From assembly GCF_000161455.1 (NCBI RefSeq), contig NZ_CM000745.1, positions 4,847,829 to 4,855,396 on the forward strand: a DNA stretch of 7,568 nucleotides. The letters are read 5' to 3'. Both the position numbers and the translations under genes were made by a program. Shown piece by piece: positions 1 to 5,477 of this stretch. Within the stretch, counting starts at the first letter, position 1; the number at the start of each line of letters is the position of its first letter. The stretch comes from Bacillus pseudomycoides DSM 12442 (GTDB taxonomy: Bacteria; Bacillota; Bacilli; Bacillales; Bacillaceae_G). The notes beneath the pieces were generated by a model. The model did not search any database, had not been told where the DNA came from, and saw only the letters and a program-made list of their open reading frames with translations.

Positions 1-84
1 CATGCTATGGATACACAATTATCTAAACTTGATAGTGATGTGACATTTGATAAGAAAACGGAAAAAAACCTAAAGCCTTTGTGA
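1..84 (+). CDS. 3' end of an unidentified gene (partial)
   Basis: The first frame of the window is open from base 1 to a TGA at 82-84 and encodes about 27 residues ending in TEKNLKPL. The 5' part lies outside the window. The tail is hydrophilic and charged (Lys, Asp, Glu), as expected for the C-terminus of a soluble protein, but no family can be named. An internal ATG at 7-9 has no visible ribosome binding site, so a separate micro-gene is unlikely. No terminator follows, so the upstream transcript could read into the 81-residue gene at 166. Because only 84 bases are seen, the open frame could also be chance. Confidence 0.35.
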   Translation, partial: HAMDTQLSKLDSDVTFDKKTEKNLKPL

Positions 85-165
85 TATTCTGTAAGTACAG
101 CATGTTAACGTACAATAATTTAATGATAAAAAAACAAAAACATTTTTTAGGAGGAGAAAGTAAAA

Positions 166-411
166 ATGCAAACTATTTCATTAAAACAAGCTAATATCAA
201 GACAACTAGCAAGGCTTTAGGGATTTATCCTAAATCTCTAACACCCGATAACCAATTACCTAAAACAATTGGTATCCAATTATCTAGCAAACAAGCTATA
301 GATTTAGCTACAAAGTTACTCGTTGCTGCACAAGATTGGGACGAAGTAAGAATAACTGCATTTAGAAGGGATAATTCAATAACTATTACTACCAAACAAA
401 GTAAAATATAA
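166..411 (+). CDS. Small hypothetical protein, 81 aa
   Basis: I do not recognise this family. The start is well supported: AGGAGGAG at 149-156 lies 9 bases before the ATG. The protein looks soluble. It has a polar N-terminus (1-30), then LPKTIGIQLS (31-40), a likely amphipathic helix at 41-58 (SSKQAIDLATKLLVAAQDW region), and two probable beta strands (VRITAFR 61-67, SITITTK 71-77), giving a small alpha/beta pattern. There is no signal peptide, membrane segment or cysteine. It appears monocistronic, unless read through from the partial gene upstream, because two hairpins follow the stop. A TACAAT at 111-116 could be a -10 box, but no good -35 is visible. Repeated Lys/Thr and the ordinary codon use look native to an AT-rich Bacillus. 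The role is unknown. Confidence 0.75.
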   Translation: MQTISLKQANIKTTSKALGIYPKSLTPDNQLPKTIGIQLSSKQAIDLATKLLVAAQDWDEVRITAFRRDNSITITTKQSKI

Positions 412-466
412 GGGTTTTACTGGATGCACAAGCTTCTTCCAGTATAACGCTGTTAAATATCCAAAT

Positions 467-513
467 AAAAACCCAGTGATATCATGCACACGTACTGATG
501 TCACTGGGTTTTT
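467..513 (+). terminator. Strong bidirectional rho-independent terminator
   Basis: AAAAACCCAGTGA (467-479) pairs perfectly with TCACTGGGTTTTT (501-513). The stem continues inward through TATCA/TGATG (480-484/496-500, one T-G wobble), giving an 18-bp stem with an 11-base loop. The + strand exits into TTTTT. The minus strand exits into TTTTTATTT, so it can stop transcription from either side. It closes the 81-residue gene and insulates the operon that starts at 655. Confidence 0.9.
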
Positions 514-563
514 ATGAGTGTAACATTCTGTAAGTTTTGTAAAACTCGTTTTCTGTTTTTCAT

Positions 564-592
564 TTTACCTTAATTTGTAAATGATTTATAAT
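564..592 (+). promoter_or_regulatory. Sigma-A promoter of the 655-2275 operon
   Basis: A perfect TATAAT lies at 587-592 with TTTACC (4/6 to consensus) at 564-569, separated by exactly 17 bases. Transcription would begin near 599, leaving a leader of about 55 bases before the ATG at 655. It lies between the terminator at 467-513 and the first gene, so the operon has its own promoter. No operator is obvious. Confidence 0.7.
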
Positions 593-654
593 TACTTTAT
601 TCGGAATAGTCAGATACTATAGTTAAACCATTATTTAATAAGAGGAATTTACAA

Positions 655-1227
655 ATGAAATTAACAGGACTAGAACCATTGTATAACAGTATGATTGAAC
701 AAAGCCTTCAACGTGTGAAATTTTCAATAACCATTAATAAAGCCGTTTTTAGTATTATTTACATAATAGATTCTACGCCTCATGCACTTGCTATTGGAGT
801 AAGAAATAAAAATCTCTTCTTTGAAGTTGCCGTCAAAAAAGGATTTGTTATTAATCCGTATTTAGGTGACAAATACGGGGCCATTTGTGAAGCACTAGGA
901 TTAACTTCAAGTCCTTCACAACCTTTTAGTCCTAAAAAATTTTATGAGGAAATTAACAACAGAATTCCAAATACCACAAGCCCAAGACAGATTCCAAAAC
1001 CAAGCGACTTTGCACCTTATAGAAAAGATGTAGAAGAACCGGAGAAAATTTACTTTTATGACTGGAGAGACAACACAATAAGGGGTGAAAAAGTTAGACC
1101 TAAGAACCTCACTAAAACCAAACAATGGCTGAGTGAAGAGGCATATAAAATGTGCAAAACCTATAATATTAGTAGTTGTTGGACTGCAGATCCAGCTAAA
1201 GAAAAAGAATTCACATTACCAAGGTAA
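655..1227 (+). CDS. DUF6037-like protein, 190 aa
   Basis: First gene of a two-gene operon. The ATG at 655 follows AGAGGA (641-646) by 8 bases. From memory the sequence resembles the uncharacterised bacterial DUF6037 family. It opens with MKLTGLEPLYNSM, has a beta-rich N-terminal half (VKFSITI, FSIIYIID, LAIGVR, LFFEVAV, about 21-62), then a helical and linker segment with FSPKKFYEEINNRIP (91-105), and ends with conserved-looking motifs YDWRDN (135-140), VRPKNLTKT (147-155) and NISSCWT (171-177). There is no signal peptide or membrane segment, so it is probably cytoplasmic. The length fits the roughly 200-residue family as I recall it. The stop is only 25 bases before the next start, so the two proteins are probably co-expressed. 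No activity is established for this family. A role in defence or toxin-antitoxin biology is inference from context only. Confidence 0.7.
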   Translation: MKLTGLEPLYNSMIEQSLQRVKFSITINKAVFSIIYIIDSTPHALAIGVRNKNLFFEVAVKKGFVINPYLGDKYGAICEALGLTSSPSQPFSPKKFYEEINNRIPNTTSPRQIPKPSDFAPYRKDVEEPEKIYFYDWRDNTIRGEKVRPKNLTKTKQWLSEEAYKMCKTYNISSCWTADPAKEKEFTLPR

Positions 1228-1252
1228 GCACTTAAATACAAGGAGAGATCTT

Positions 1253-2275
1253 ATGAAATACGTTCAAGATTGTGAAGACCAAGAAACATATTGTTTCCAT
1301 GATACAACTTCATCAGATTTGGCAAACCTCTATCGTTATCGAGTACGTTCTCCCTTAATTGAAGCGTGTATTGAGGGCGGTACAATAAATAATACAGAAA
1401 TCATATCTTTTACCCTGCAAAATGAACGTTATAATTTCACAAGATATTATCTAACATCTTTGATTAAATTTGCTTTTAATATTCAAAGGCGTTTAGGCTA
1501 TGAAGAAACATATTACATGCCAATTGAATATGGAGAAAATGTTAATCGTCGAGAATATTTTGAAGATACATTAGCATTAGCAAATTCAATTTCTGACGAG
1601 ATGTTTTATGAAGCGGTTAAAGAAATACAAAATATATACGAGCATACTCAATACATGTTAAAAACATGTAATCTAATAGAAGAAGGAGGATATGTACGAG
1701 TCTATCGCTCTTTAAATGCTATTGAATTACCACTAGCCCTTCGACAAATAGAAATAGGTGGTTTAAATAATCCAGAGTTTTCATTTGAAATTGATACAAA
1801 TATTCTATTATCTGGCGAGTGCCTTCATGATAAATTGGATATAGAGTATAGTCATAAATGGATTAAAGTTTGTGTTAAAGTTCCAGTTGAGGACATTATT
1901 ATGCATCCGGATTTTATATTAACGAAATATGCTAAAAGAGCTTTTCCAGCTAACAGCTTAAAATGCGAAAATGAGATTTTGTTTGTAAATAGACATCCTA
2001 GAGGGAAAATGACATTTAAAACTAAAGATATATATCACATAAACAAAGAGGCTTGTTATGAAAGTATTGAAAAATTGAATCAACATAATGGACACTTGGA
2101 CATTGCTACTAAACAATATACAAGTCATTATAGGTATATAAATGATGCTACATATTATTTAATGATGGATGCTCAATTTTTAATATTAAACAGCCAATTA
2201 CAAGATACGCTAGCAAAGTTAAAGCCCCGTTTAAGAAAAAAAGTAATAAAAAGCCTTAATGAATGGGACGCTTAA
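1253..2275 (+). CDS. Hypothetical protein, possible ADP-ribosyltransferase-like fold, 340 aa
   Basis: Second gene of the operon. I chose ATG 1253 because AAGGAGA (1240-1246) sits 6 bases upstream; an in-frame ATG at 1133 would overlap the preceding gene by 95 bases and has no such site. I cannot name a family. Residues 1-140 are largely helical and charged. From about 147 there is a pattern reminiscent of small ADP-ribosyltransferase-type enzymes: YVRVYRSL (147-154, candidate NAD-binding Arg), FSFEIDTN (177-184, in the place of a WT/ST motif), a strand plus loop WIKVCVKVPVEDII (203-216), and CENEILFVNR (238-247, candidate acidic residue in an ExE-like place). Residues 250-340 are Lys-rich and helical. 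The ART idea is an inference from spacing and weak motifs; an unrelated fold is quite possible. There is no membrane segment or signal peptide. A perfect TTGACA and a terminator follow directly. Confidence 0.75.
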   Translation: MKYVQDCEDQETYCFHDTTSSDLANLYRYRVRSPLIEACIEGGTINNTEIISFTLQNERYNFTRYYLTSLIKFAFNIQRRLGYEETYYMPIEYGENVNRREYFEDTLALANSISDEMFYEAVKEIQNIYEHTQYMLKTCNLIEEGGYVRVYRSLNAIELPLALRQIEIGGLNNPEFSFEIDTNILLSGECLHDKLDIEYSHKWIKVCVKVPVEDIIMHPDFILTKYAKRAFPANSLKCENEILFVNRHPRGKMTFKTKDIYHINKEACYESIEKLNQHNGHLDIATKQYTSHYRYINDATYYLMMDAQFLILNSQLQDTLAKLKPRLRKKVIKSLNEWDA

Positions 2276-2277
2276 TT

Positions 2278-2426
2278 TTGACAAATATATATCAATTGTA
2301 AACTCTCTAAAAAGTACGCTATATTTATGTATTGAAGAGCAATCTGTAAGGATTAGTTGCTACATATAGTGAGTTTACGCAGAGAAAAGATACAGTCACG
2401 AATTATCGTGGCTGTATCTCTTTTTT
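2278..2426 (+). ncRNA. Candidate small RNA or structured 3' UTR after the operon
   Basis: Three bases after the stop at 2275 is a perfect -35 hexamer TTGACA (2278-2283). The best -10 is only TAAACT (2299-2304) with a short 15-base spacer, so an independent promoter is uncertain. The following bases can fold as three nested helices: GTAAACTC (2298-2305) with GAGTTTAC (2371-2378), CTATAT (2319-2324) with ATATAG (2364-2369), and AGCAA (2338-2342) with TTGCT (2357-2361). A rho-independent terminator ends the unit. It could be a small RNA of about 115 nucleotides, a structured 3' UTR of the operon, or chance pairing in AT-rich DNA. If the outer helix forms part of the RNA, the TAAACT -10 cannot be its promoter, since it overlaps that helix; the operon transcript would then be the source. 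Confidence 0.3.
2388..2426 (+). terminator. Rho-independent terminator of the 655-2275 operon
   Basis: AGATACAGTCACGA (2388-2401) pairs with TCGTGGCTGTATCT (2406-2419) with one T-G wobble and a four-base loop ATTA. The stem is followed by TTTTTT at 2421-2426. It ends the operon about 110 bases after its last stop codon. Confidence 0.9.
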
Positions 2427-2470
2427 GAGGAGTGTTCCCACAACACACTCTATACATATAGGCTTTTCTT

Positions 2471-2499
2471 TTGTATGGTAGAAGCTATTTTGATATGAT
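2471..2499 (+). promoter_or_regulatory. Extended -10 promoter of a short + strand unit
   Basis: TTGTAT (2471-2476) and TATGAT (2494-2499) are separated by exactly 17 bases. The -10 carries the TGn extension (TGATATGAT, 2491-2499). Transcription would start near 2506 and reach the terminator at 2528-2573, so only about 70 bases would be made, with no room for a credible gene. Confidence 0.4.
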
Positions 2500-2527
2500 A
2501 TATACGTACAAACACTTGCAAAATTAC

Positions 2528-2573
2528 AAACACAACAAAGACAGTCTGGCATAACTGTCTTTGTTGTGTTTTT
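2528..2573 (+). terminator. 17-bp perfect hairpin terminator
   Basis: Bases 2528-2544 pair without mismatch with 2555-2571 (core ACAACAAAGACAG / CTGTCTTTGTTGT). The loop TCTGGCATAA is 10 bases, followed by an exit of six T residues (2569-2574). It is a second + strand terminator with no protein gene before it. On the minus strand it lies just past the end of the Rpn gene and could back up that gene's own terminator, although the minus-strand exit (GTAATTTTGC) is weaker. Confidence 0.8.
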
Positions 2574-2578
2574 TCGTA

Positions 2579-2608
2579 AAAAGAGACGGTCCAAAGTCCG
2601 CCTCTTTT
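2579..2608 (-). terminator. Terminator of the Rpn gene
   Basis: AAAAGAG (2579-2585) pairs with CTCTTTT (2602-2608). After one A/C mismatch, CGG (2587-2589) pairs with CCG (2598-2600). On the minus strand the stem exits into TTTTTAC. The hairpin overlaps the TAA stop of the Rpn gene (2607-2609). The + strand also has TTTT at its exit, so it may act in both directions. Confidence 0.7.
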
Positions 2609-3506
2609 ATGTTTTCTCTATGATTTTCTTTACTTCTTCAATCGTGAGTTCACTGGCTTGTGCAATGGTTTCTATTGGGACTTGTAAACGATGCATACCG
2701 AGAATCATTTGACGTTTCCCTTGCTGAACGCCTTCTTGAATACCTTGTTCTCGCCCTTTATTTAATGCATGTGCGATGCCTGCCGCTTCATCCATTAGAA
2801 TCTTTTCCCGTGCTTCATACGCTTGACGGAATGAAGCATCTTGACTCATATGTTCCCATTTATCGAGCGCCTTCTGTAACATTGGATCTTGGTTCACTGC
2901 AATCGCCTCCAAAATTTGTGTTAAGTGTTCATCTTCATTCGCAGGAAGTAATAGTAACCATCGTACAAAAGAATCTTCCCACGGATTGACCTTTTCTTCT
3001 CGCCATTGTTGCATGAGTTTTGGAATTTCTATAAGATGAATTTCAATTTCATCACTTAAAAGTTTCTGTTGTTGGATATTCCACAGTTTCCCCGTCGTAT
3101 GAAACTCTTCATATTCTTTAAACATAACAAAATTCAATAAATTAATTGTAATGGTTTTATGAAGAGAACTATAGGGTTTTCCTTTTTTTAATTGAGACGC
3201 ATACAACCGACTCCAGTAATACAAAGAGCGTTTTAGAATGTCATGATGATTATTCATCTGTATTTCTATATTAAGTTTCGTTCCTGTATCTAATGTGGCG
3301 GAAACATCGAGAATCGATAACTTATCTTCTTCATGTTCCCTATGCAGATGTGGATCTTCAAATTGAAGCGATTGAATCGGTGATTCTAACGAATCCCTTA
3401 ACATTGCGTTCAGAAATGTAATGAGAATTTCTTCGCTTCCCGATGTACCAAATAATTGTTTAAATGCAAAATCAATGCGTAAATTCACTAATGATGGATT
3501 GGCCAT
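2607..3506 (-). CDS. Rpn family recombination-promoting nuclease / PD-(D/E)XK putative transposase, 299 aa
   Basis: The family groups Rpn-type nucleases, often annotated as PD-(D/E)XK nuclease family transposases; characterised E. coli Rpn proteins are DNA endonucleases that promote RecA-independent recombination. The N-terminus NLRIDFAFKQLFG (8-20) is the family signature. The predicted active site is Asp67 in ILDVSA, Glu81 and Gln83 in NIEIQM, that is D-(13)-ExQ, followed by LKRSLYYWSRLYASQL (91-106) and GKPYSSL (109-115). The C-terminal tail has the typical Gly-rich coil GREQGIQEGVQQGKRQ and a final helix-turn-helix-like ETIAQASELTIEEVKKII. The length of about 300 is normal and it appears intact. 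I chose the ATG at 3506 because GGGAGAGG (3513-3520) lies 6 bases upstream; the in-frame ATG at 3590 falls inside a hairpin with no such site. It is a single-gene unit with its own promoter and terminator. Confidence 0.9.
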   Translation of the reverse strand: MANPSLVNLRIDFAFKQLFGTSGSEEILITFLNAMLRDSLESPIQSLQFEDPHLHREHEEDKLSILDVSATLDTGTKLNIEIQMNNHHDILKRSLYYWSRLYASQLKKGKPYSSLHKTITINLLNFVMFKEYEEFHTTGKLWNIQQQKLLSDEIEIHLIEIPKLMQQWREEKVNPWEDSFVRWLLLLPANEDEHLTQILEAIAVNQDPMLQKALDKWEHMSQDASFRQAYEAREKILMDEAAGIAHALNKGREQGIQEGVQQGKRQMILGMHRLQVPIETIAQASELTIEEVKKIIEKT

Positions 3507-3539
3507 GGATTTCCTCTCCCTGCCTACTACTTTCTTTTC

Positions 3540-3569
3540 ATTGTACCGAAAAAAGGCGGAAACATGCAA
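3540..3569 (-). promoter_or_regulatory. Probable promoter of the Rpn gene
   Basis: Read on the minus strand, TACAAT (3545-3540) is preceded by TTGCAT (3569-3564) with an 18-base spacer. The -10 is good (5/6), the -35 modest (3/6). The transcript would begin about 25-30 bases before the ATG. Confidence 0.5.
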
Positions 3570-3571
3570 AC

Positions 3572-3598
3572 AGGCTCTTATGATTAACATAAGAGCCT
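3572..3598. repeat. Perfect 11-bp inverted repeat upstream of the Rpn promoter
   Basis: AGGCTCTTATG (3572-3582) and CATAAGAGCCT (3588-3598) are exact inverted copies around a 5-base loop ATTAA. Neither strand has a convincing T-run at the exit (minus strand TGTTTGCATGTTT is the better one), so it is only a weak terminator candidate. It lies just upstream of the -35 of the Rpn promoter and could be an operator, an insulating hairpin or an element end. Confidence 0.7.
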
Positions 3599-3963
3599 CA
3601 CTGCAGATACATACAATAGATTAAATAACGACCATAAACTGACTTAAAAAACACCTGACAAATTCACAAAAGAAATCATGATTAGTATACATTTTATTTG
3701 AAATACATACAAGGAATGGTGAAATACATCGTTTTTTCATCATTGATTTATGATATGATACACTTGCGGATTTTGTTTGGCAACAAGCTATGTAGGGATA
3801 ATATACGTTTCTCAATCAGCACATTTTCTGAAAGTAGCATGTCTTACTACTCATAAGACAAGCTATATTTATAATGTTCAAATGATACAAGAGGTCTCCA
3901 ATTCAGGAGACCTTTTTTACATATTTGATATCATATTCCGCTTATTTTTTTACTACTAACCTT
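3599..3963. other. Gene-free stretch with an orphan + strand transcription unit
   Basis: No open frame here has a ribosome binding site. The stretch contains two exact TGAAATACAT repeats (3699-3708, 3720-3729; 21-bp period), an extended -10 TGATATGAT (3751-3759) without a good -35, a hairpin TGTCTTA/TAAGACA (3840-3846/3854-3860) and a + strand terminator (3891-3918). Together these could make a non-coding transcript of about 150 bases starting near 3766. The terminator region also lies just past the AbrB-like gene and may serve that gene on the minus strand. Confidence 0.35.
3891..3918 (+). terminator. Rho-independent terminator
   Basis: AGGTCTCC (3892-3899) pairs perfectly with GGAGACCT (3906-3913) around a 6-base loop, and TTTTTT follows at 3913-3918. 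The minus strand exit (CTTGTATC) is poor in T, so the + strand is the main direction, although it could weakly terminate the AbrB-like gene that ends at 3964. Confidence 0.85.
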
Positions 3964-4242
3964 CTATTTCACAAGATATTGCTGTAATTCCTTTATTAGA
4001 AGTTCCGCACCTTCTGGACTCAGAACAATCTTTCCATTTCCTAATGAAACATTCCTTTCTGAAATGTCGCCTGTTATCACACAAGCTTGTTGAGGTTTAT
4101 ATTTCTGCAAAATGATTTGATCACCTTCCACAAATATTTCCATTGGATCTTTTTCTTCAATGTCCAAAGTTCGTCTAAGTTCCATTGGAATGACAATACG
4201 CCCTAATCCATCCAAATTACGAGTAACTCCTGTTGCTTTCTT
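3964..4242 (-). pseudogene. AbrB-like transition-state regulator with lost ATG start (or TTG-initiated short form)
   Basis: AbrB proteins are dimeric swapped-hairpin (SpoVT/AbrB) DNA-binding regulators of post-exponential genes in Bacillus. The frame encodes KATGVTRNLDGLGRIVIPMELRRTLDI, which aligns by memory with B. subtilis AbrB (KSTGIVRKVDELGRVVIPIELRRTLGI), then EIFVEGDQIILQKYKP and a C-terminal GNGKIVLSPEGAELLIKELQQYL, so the body is full length (about 92 residues). The codon where ATG is expected, 4242-4240, reads AAG. A matching Shine-Dalgarno AAAGGTGG (4256-4249) lies exactly 6 bases upstream, and an in-frame TAG at 4248-4246 rules out an upstream start. The first usable start is TTG at 4215-4213, with AGGAG about 11 bases before it. 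The resulting 83-residue protein would lack the first beta strand and the Arg equivalent to AbrB Arg8. It may therefore be silent, weakly expressed or altered in DNA binding. Confidence 0.8.
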
Positions 4243-4368
4243 GAACTACCACCTTTGATTTGTCTTATTTTACCATGATTATCTTAACAAAAAATTCTCA
4301 ATAAAGGCCTCACCATATCCAAAAAAGAAAATTGTACGTTATCAAGACCTAATATCAAAAAAACTTGT

Positions 4369-4418
4369 AAAAATAAGCTGTTTTGCATATTGGTCATGTA
4401 CAATATGTCAAACAGCCT
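4369..4418 (-). terminator. Terminator of the DinB-family gene
   Basis: On the minus strand AGGCTGTTT (4418-4410) pairs with AAACAGCTT (4383-4375; one G-T wobble). After a 2x2 mismatch, CATATTG (4407-4401) pairs with CAATATG (4392-4386). The stem exits into TTATTTTT (4376-4369). It lies about 50 bases past the stop of the gene at 4467 and upstream of the AbrB-like gene, separating the two. Confidence 0.8.
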
Positions 4419-4466
4419 ACTAGATAACACGCAATTCAACTAAAGCGTACGTTAATGGAAGGAATA

Positions 4467-4931
4467 TCATTCAAACATTAAGATTTTAGGGTCTTTATCG
4501 TAACAGTGAACAAGCATAGCGTGTAATTGTCCCCGATGATGATAAACGTGTGCTAATATCTCTAACAGCCATTCATATCTTGTATAAGTCAAATCCCAAT
4601 ATGAAGTAGTTTGAGATAGGAGTTCTGCCTCGGATAAATTCATATATTTATTTTTTAATGATTCAAAATTGGTAAGGAAACCATCTTTTATTGAGTCTAA
4701 GGTTTTATATGCTACTCCTGAATAAAAATTTTCCATTTCTTCTTGCGTTGCTTCTTTTGAAATACGCCAATCAGCTTCACAAATCACTGCCATATGTTCT
4801 AATAGTTCCCCGATAGAATGCTTATTAGGTGTTGGTCTTTTTTGTAAATCGTCTTCCTCTAAATTGCCTATTATTTCAATTACTGTTTTTACAGCTACTT
4901 CAATTTGGTGTAATACACTTTCACAATTCAT
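4467..4931 (-). CDS. DinB family protein, 154 aa
   Basis: A four-helix-bundle protein of the DinB/YfiT-like superfamily, whose members bind a divalent metal through three histidines and are often thiol-dependent transferases. The likely metal triad is His46 (GELLEHMAV, 41-49) and His128 plus His132 in LAHVYHHRGQLHAML (127-140), the HxxxHRGQ signature. The length of about 150 is standard and the frame is intact. The start is supported by a perfect AAGGAGG (4944-4938) 6 bases upstream. It is probably cytoplasmic with no signal peptide. The substrate cannot be told from sequence; these genes are common and variable in the B. cereus group. Its upstream region abuts the broken end of the IS240-like remnant, so its native promoter may have been altered. 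No clear -35/-10 pair is visible between 4945 and 5030. Confidence 0.88.
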   Translation of the reverse strand: MNCESVLHQIEVAVKTVIEIIGNLEEDDLQKRPTPNKHSIGELLEHMAVICEADWRISKEATQEEMENFYSGVAYKTLDSIKDGFLTNFESLKNKYMNLSEAELLSQTTSYWDLTYTRYEWLLEILAHVYHHRGQLHAMLVHCYDKDPKILMFE

Positions 4932-4977
4932 AAGTAACCTCCTTGTTAAACTCTACTGCCCTTTAGTTAGAAAAGGG

Positions 4978-4995
4978 AGGGAAACGGTGTTCCCT
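4978..4995 (-). repeat. Short inverted repeat at the IS remnant junction
   Basis: AGGGAA (4978-4983) and TTCCCT (4990-4995) form a 6-bp stem with a 6-base loop. On the minus strand it overlaps the TAA of the truncated transposase frame (4997-4995) and is followed by CCCTTTTC, so it could be a weak terminator between the remnant and the DinB-family gene. Confidence 0.4.
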
Positions 4996-5477
4996 TAGAT
5001 TTTTGTATAAACCTCCGCATAAACAATTTTTAACTGTTCAATTGCTATAGGATAAGCCGGATTCTTATCGGCTGTTATGACACGAGGTTTAGAAACATGC
5101 AAAGACCGCAAAGCTTTCTTAAAGAGGTGCTTTGCAGCCTGTTTGTCTCTTGTTTTACTGAGGTAAAAATCAATCGTGTTTCCTTCGGAATCCACGGCAC
5201 GATACAGGTACATCCATTGCCCTTTTACTTTGATATATGTTTCATCGACTCTCCAGTCATTGGTTTGTTTGAGGTGACGTCGGATTCGTTTGTCCAATTC
5301 AGGACCATACTGATGAACCCAACGCATAATCGTTGTATGGGAAATGGATAAACCCCGTTCTTCCATCATTTCCACCAAATCACGAAAACTGAGGTTGTAC
5401 CGTAGGTACCATCTTACCGTTAACAAAATAATATTAGGTTGGTAATGTTTCCACTTAAATAAATTTTGCAGTTCCAT
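4995..5477 (-). pseudogene. IS6 family (IS240-like) transposase, 3'-truncated
   Basis: A DDE transposase remnant. The N-terminal helix-turn-helix region and core are typical of IS240: WYLRYNLSFRDLVEMMEERG, HTTIMRWVHQYGPELDKRIR, then the first catalytic Asp in WRVDETYIKVKGQW and the second in VITADKNPAYPIAIEQL. Similarity stops at about base 5028; the frame then runs ten unrelated codons (IVYAEVYTKI) to a chance TAA. The intact IS240 protein is about 235 residues; here 160 remain, and the third catalytic residue (Glu of the VEQDHR-type motif) is gone, so it cannot be an active transposase. ATG 5477 is preferred because AAGGA (5492-5488) lies 10 bases upstream; a GTG at 5486 is too close to it. 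IS240 elements are typical of B. thuringiensis and B. cereus plasmids. Confidence 0.93.

Noticed and set aside
86..535. ATTCTGTAAGT repeated at 86-96 and 525-535, upstream of both early + strand genes.
   Set aside because: Eleven-base matches are expected several times by chance in an AT-rich window of this size, and the two copies are at different distances from their genes.
1133..1252. Possible 40-residue N-terminal extension of the second operon gene from ATG 1133.
   Set aside because: It would overlap the DUF6037-like gene by 95 bases, has no ribosome binding site, and ATG 1253 has AAGGAGA at ideal distance.
2403..2594. Minus-strand open frame of 63 codons with Cys pairs (CLCCVC and CIEC) that looks like a small zinc-binding protein.
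   Set aside because: It starts with TTG without a ribosome binding site, runs through the 17-bp terminator stem and into the operon terminator, and its Cys-rich part is encoded by the hairpin itself. The tail PICIECVVGTLLKKE looks protein-like, so a decayed gene cannot be excluded.
3777..3959. Plus-strand open frame of 60 codons downstream of the orphan promoter.
   Set aside because: TTG start without a ribosome binding site, and it reads through the terminator at 3891-3918; the stretch is better seen as non-coding.
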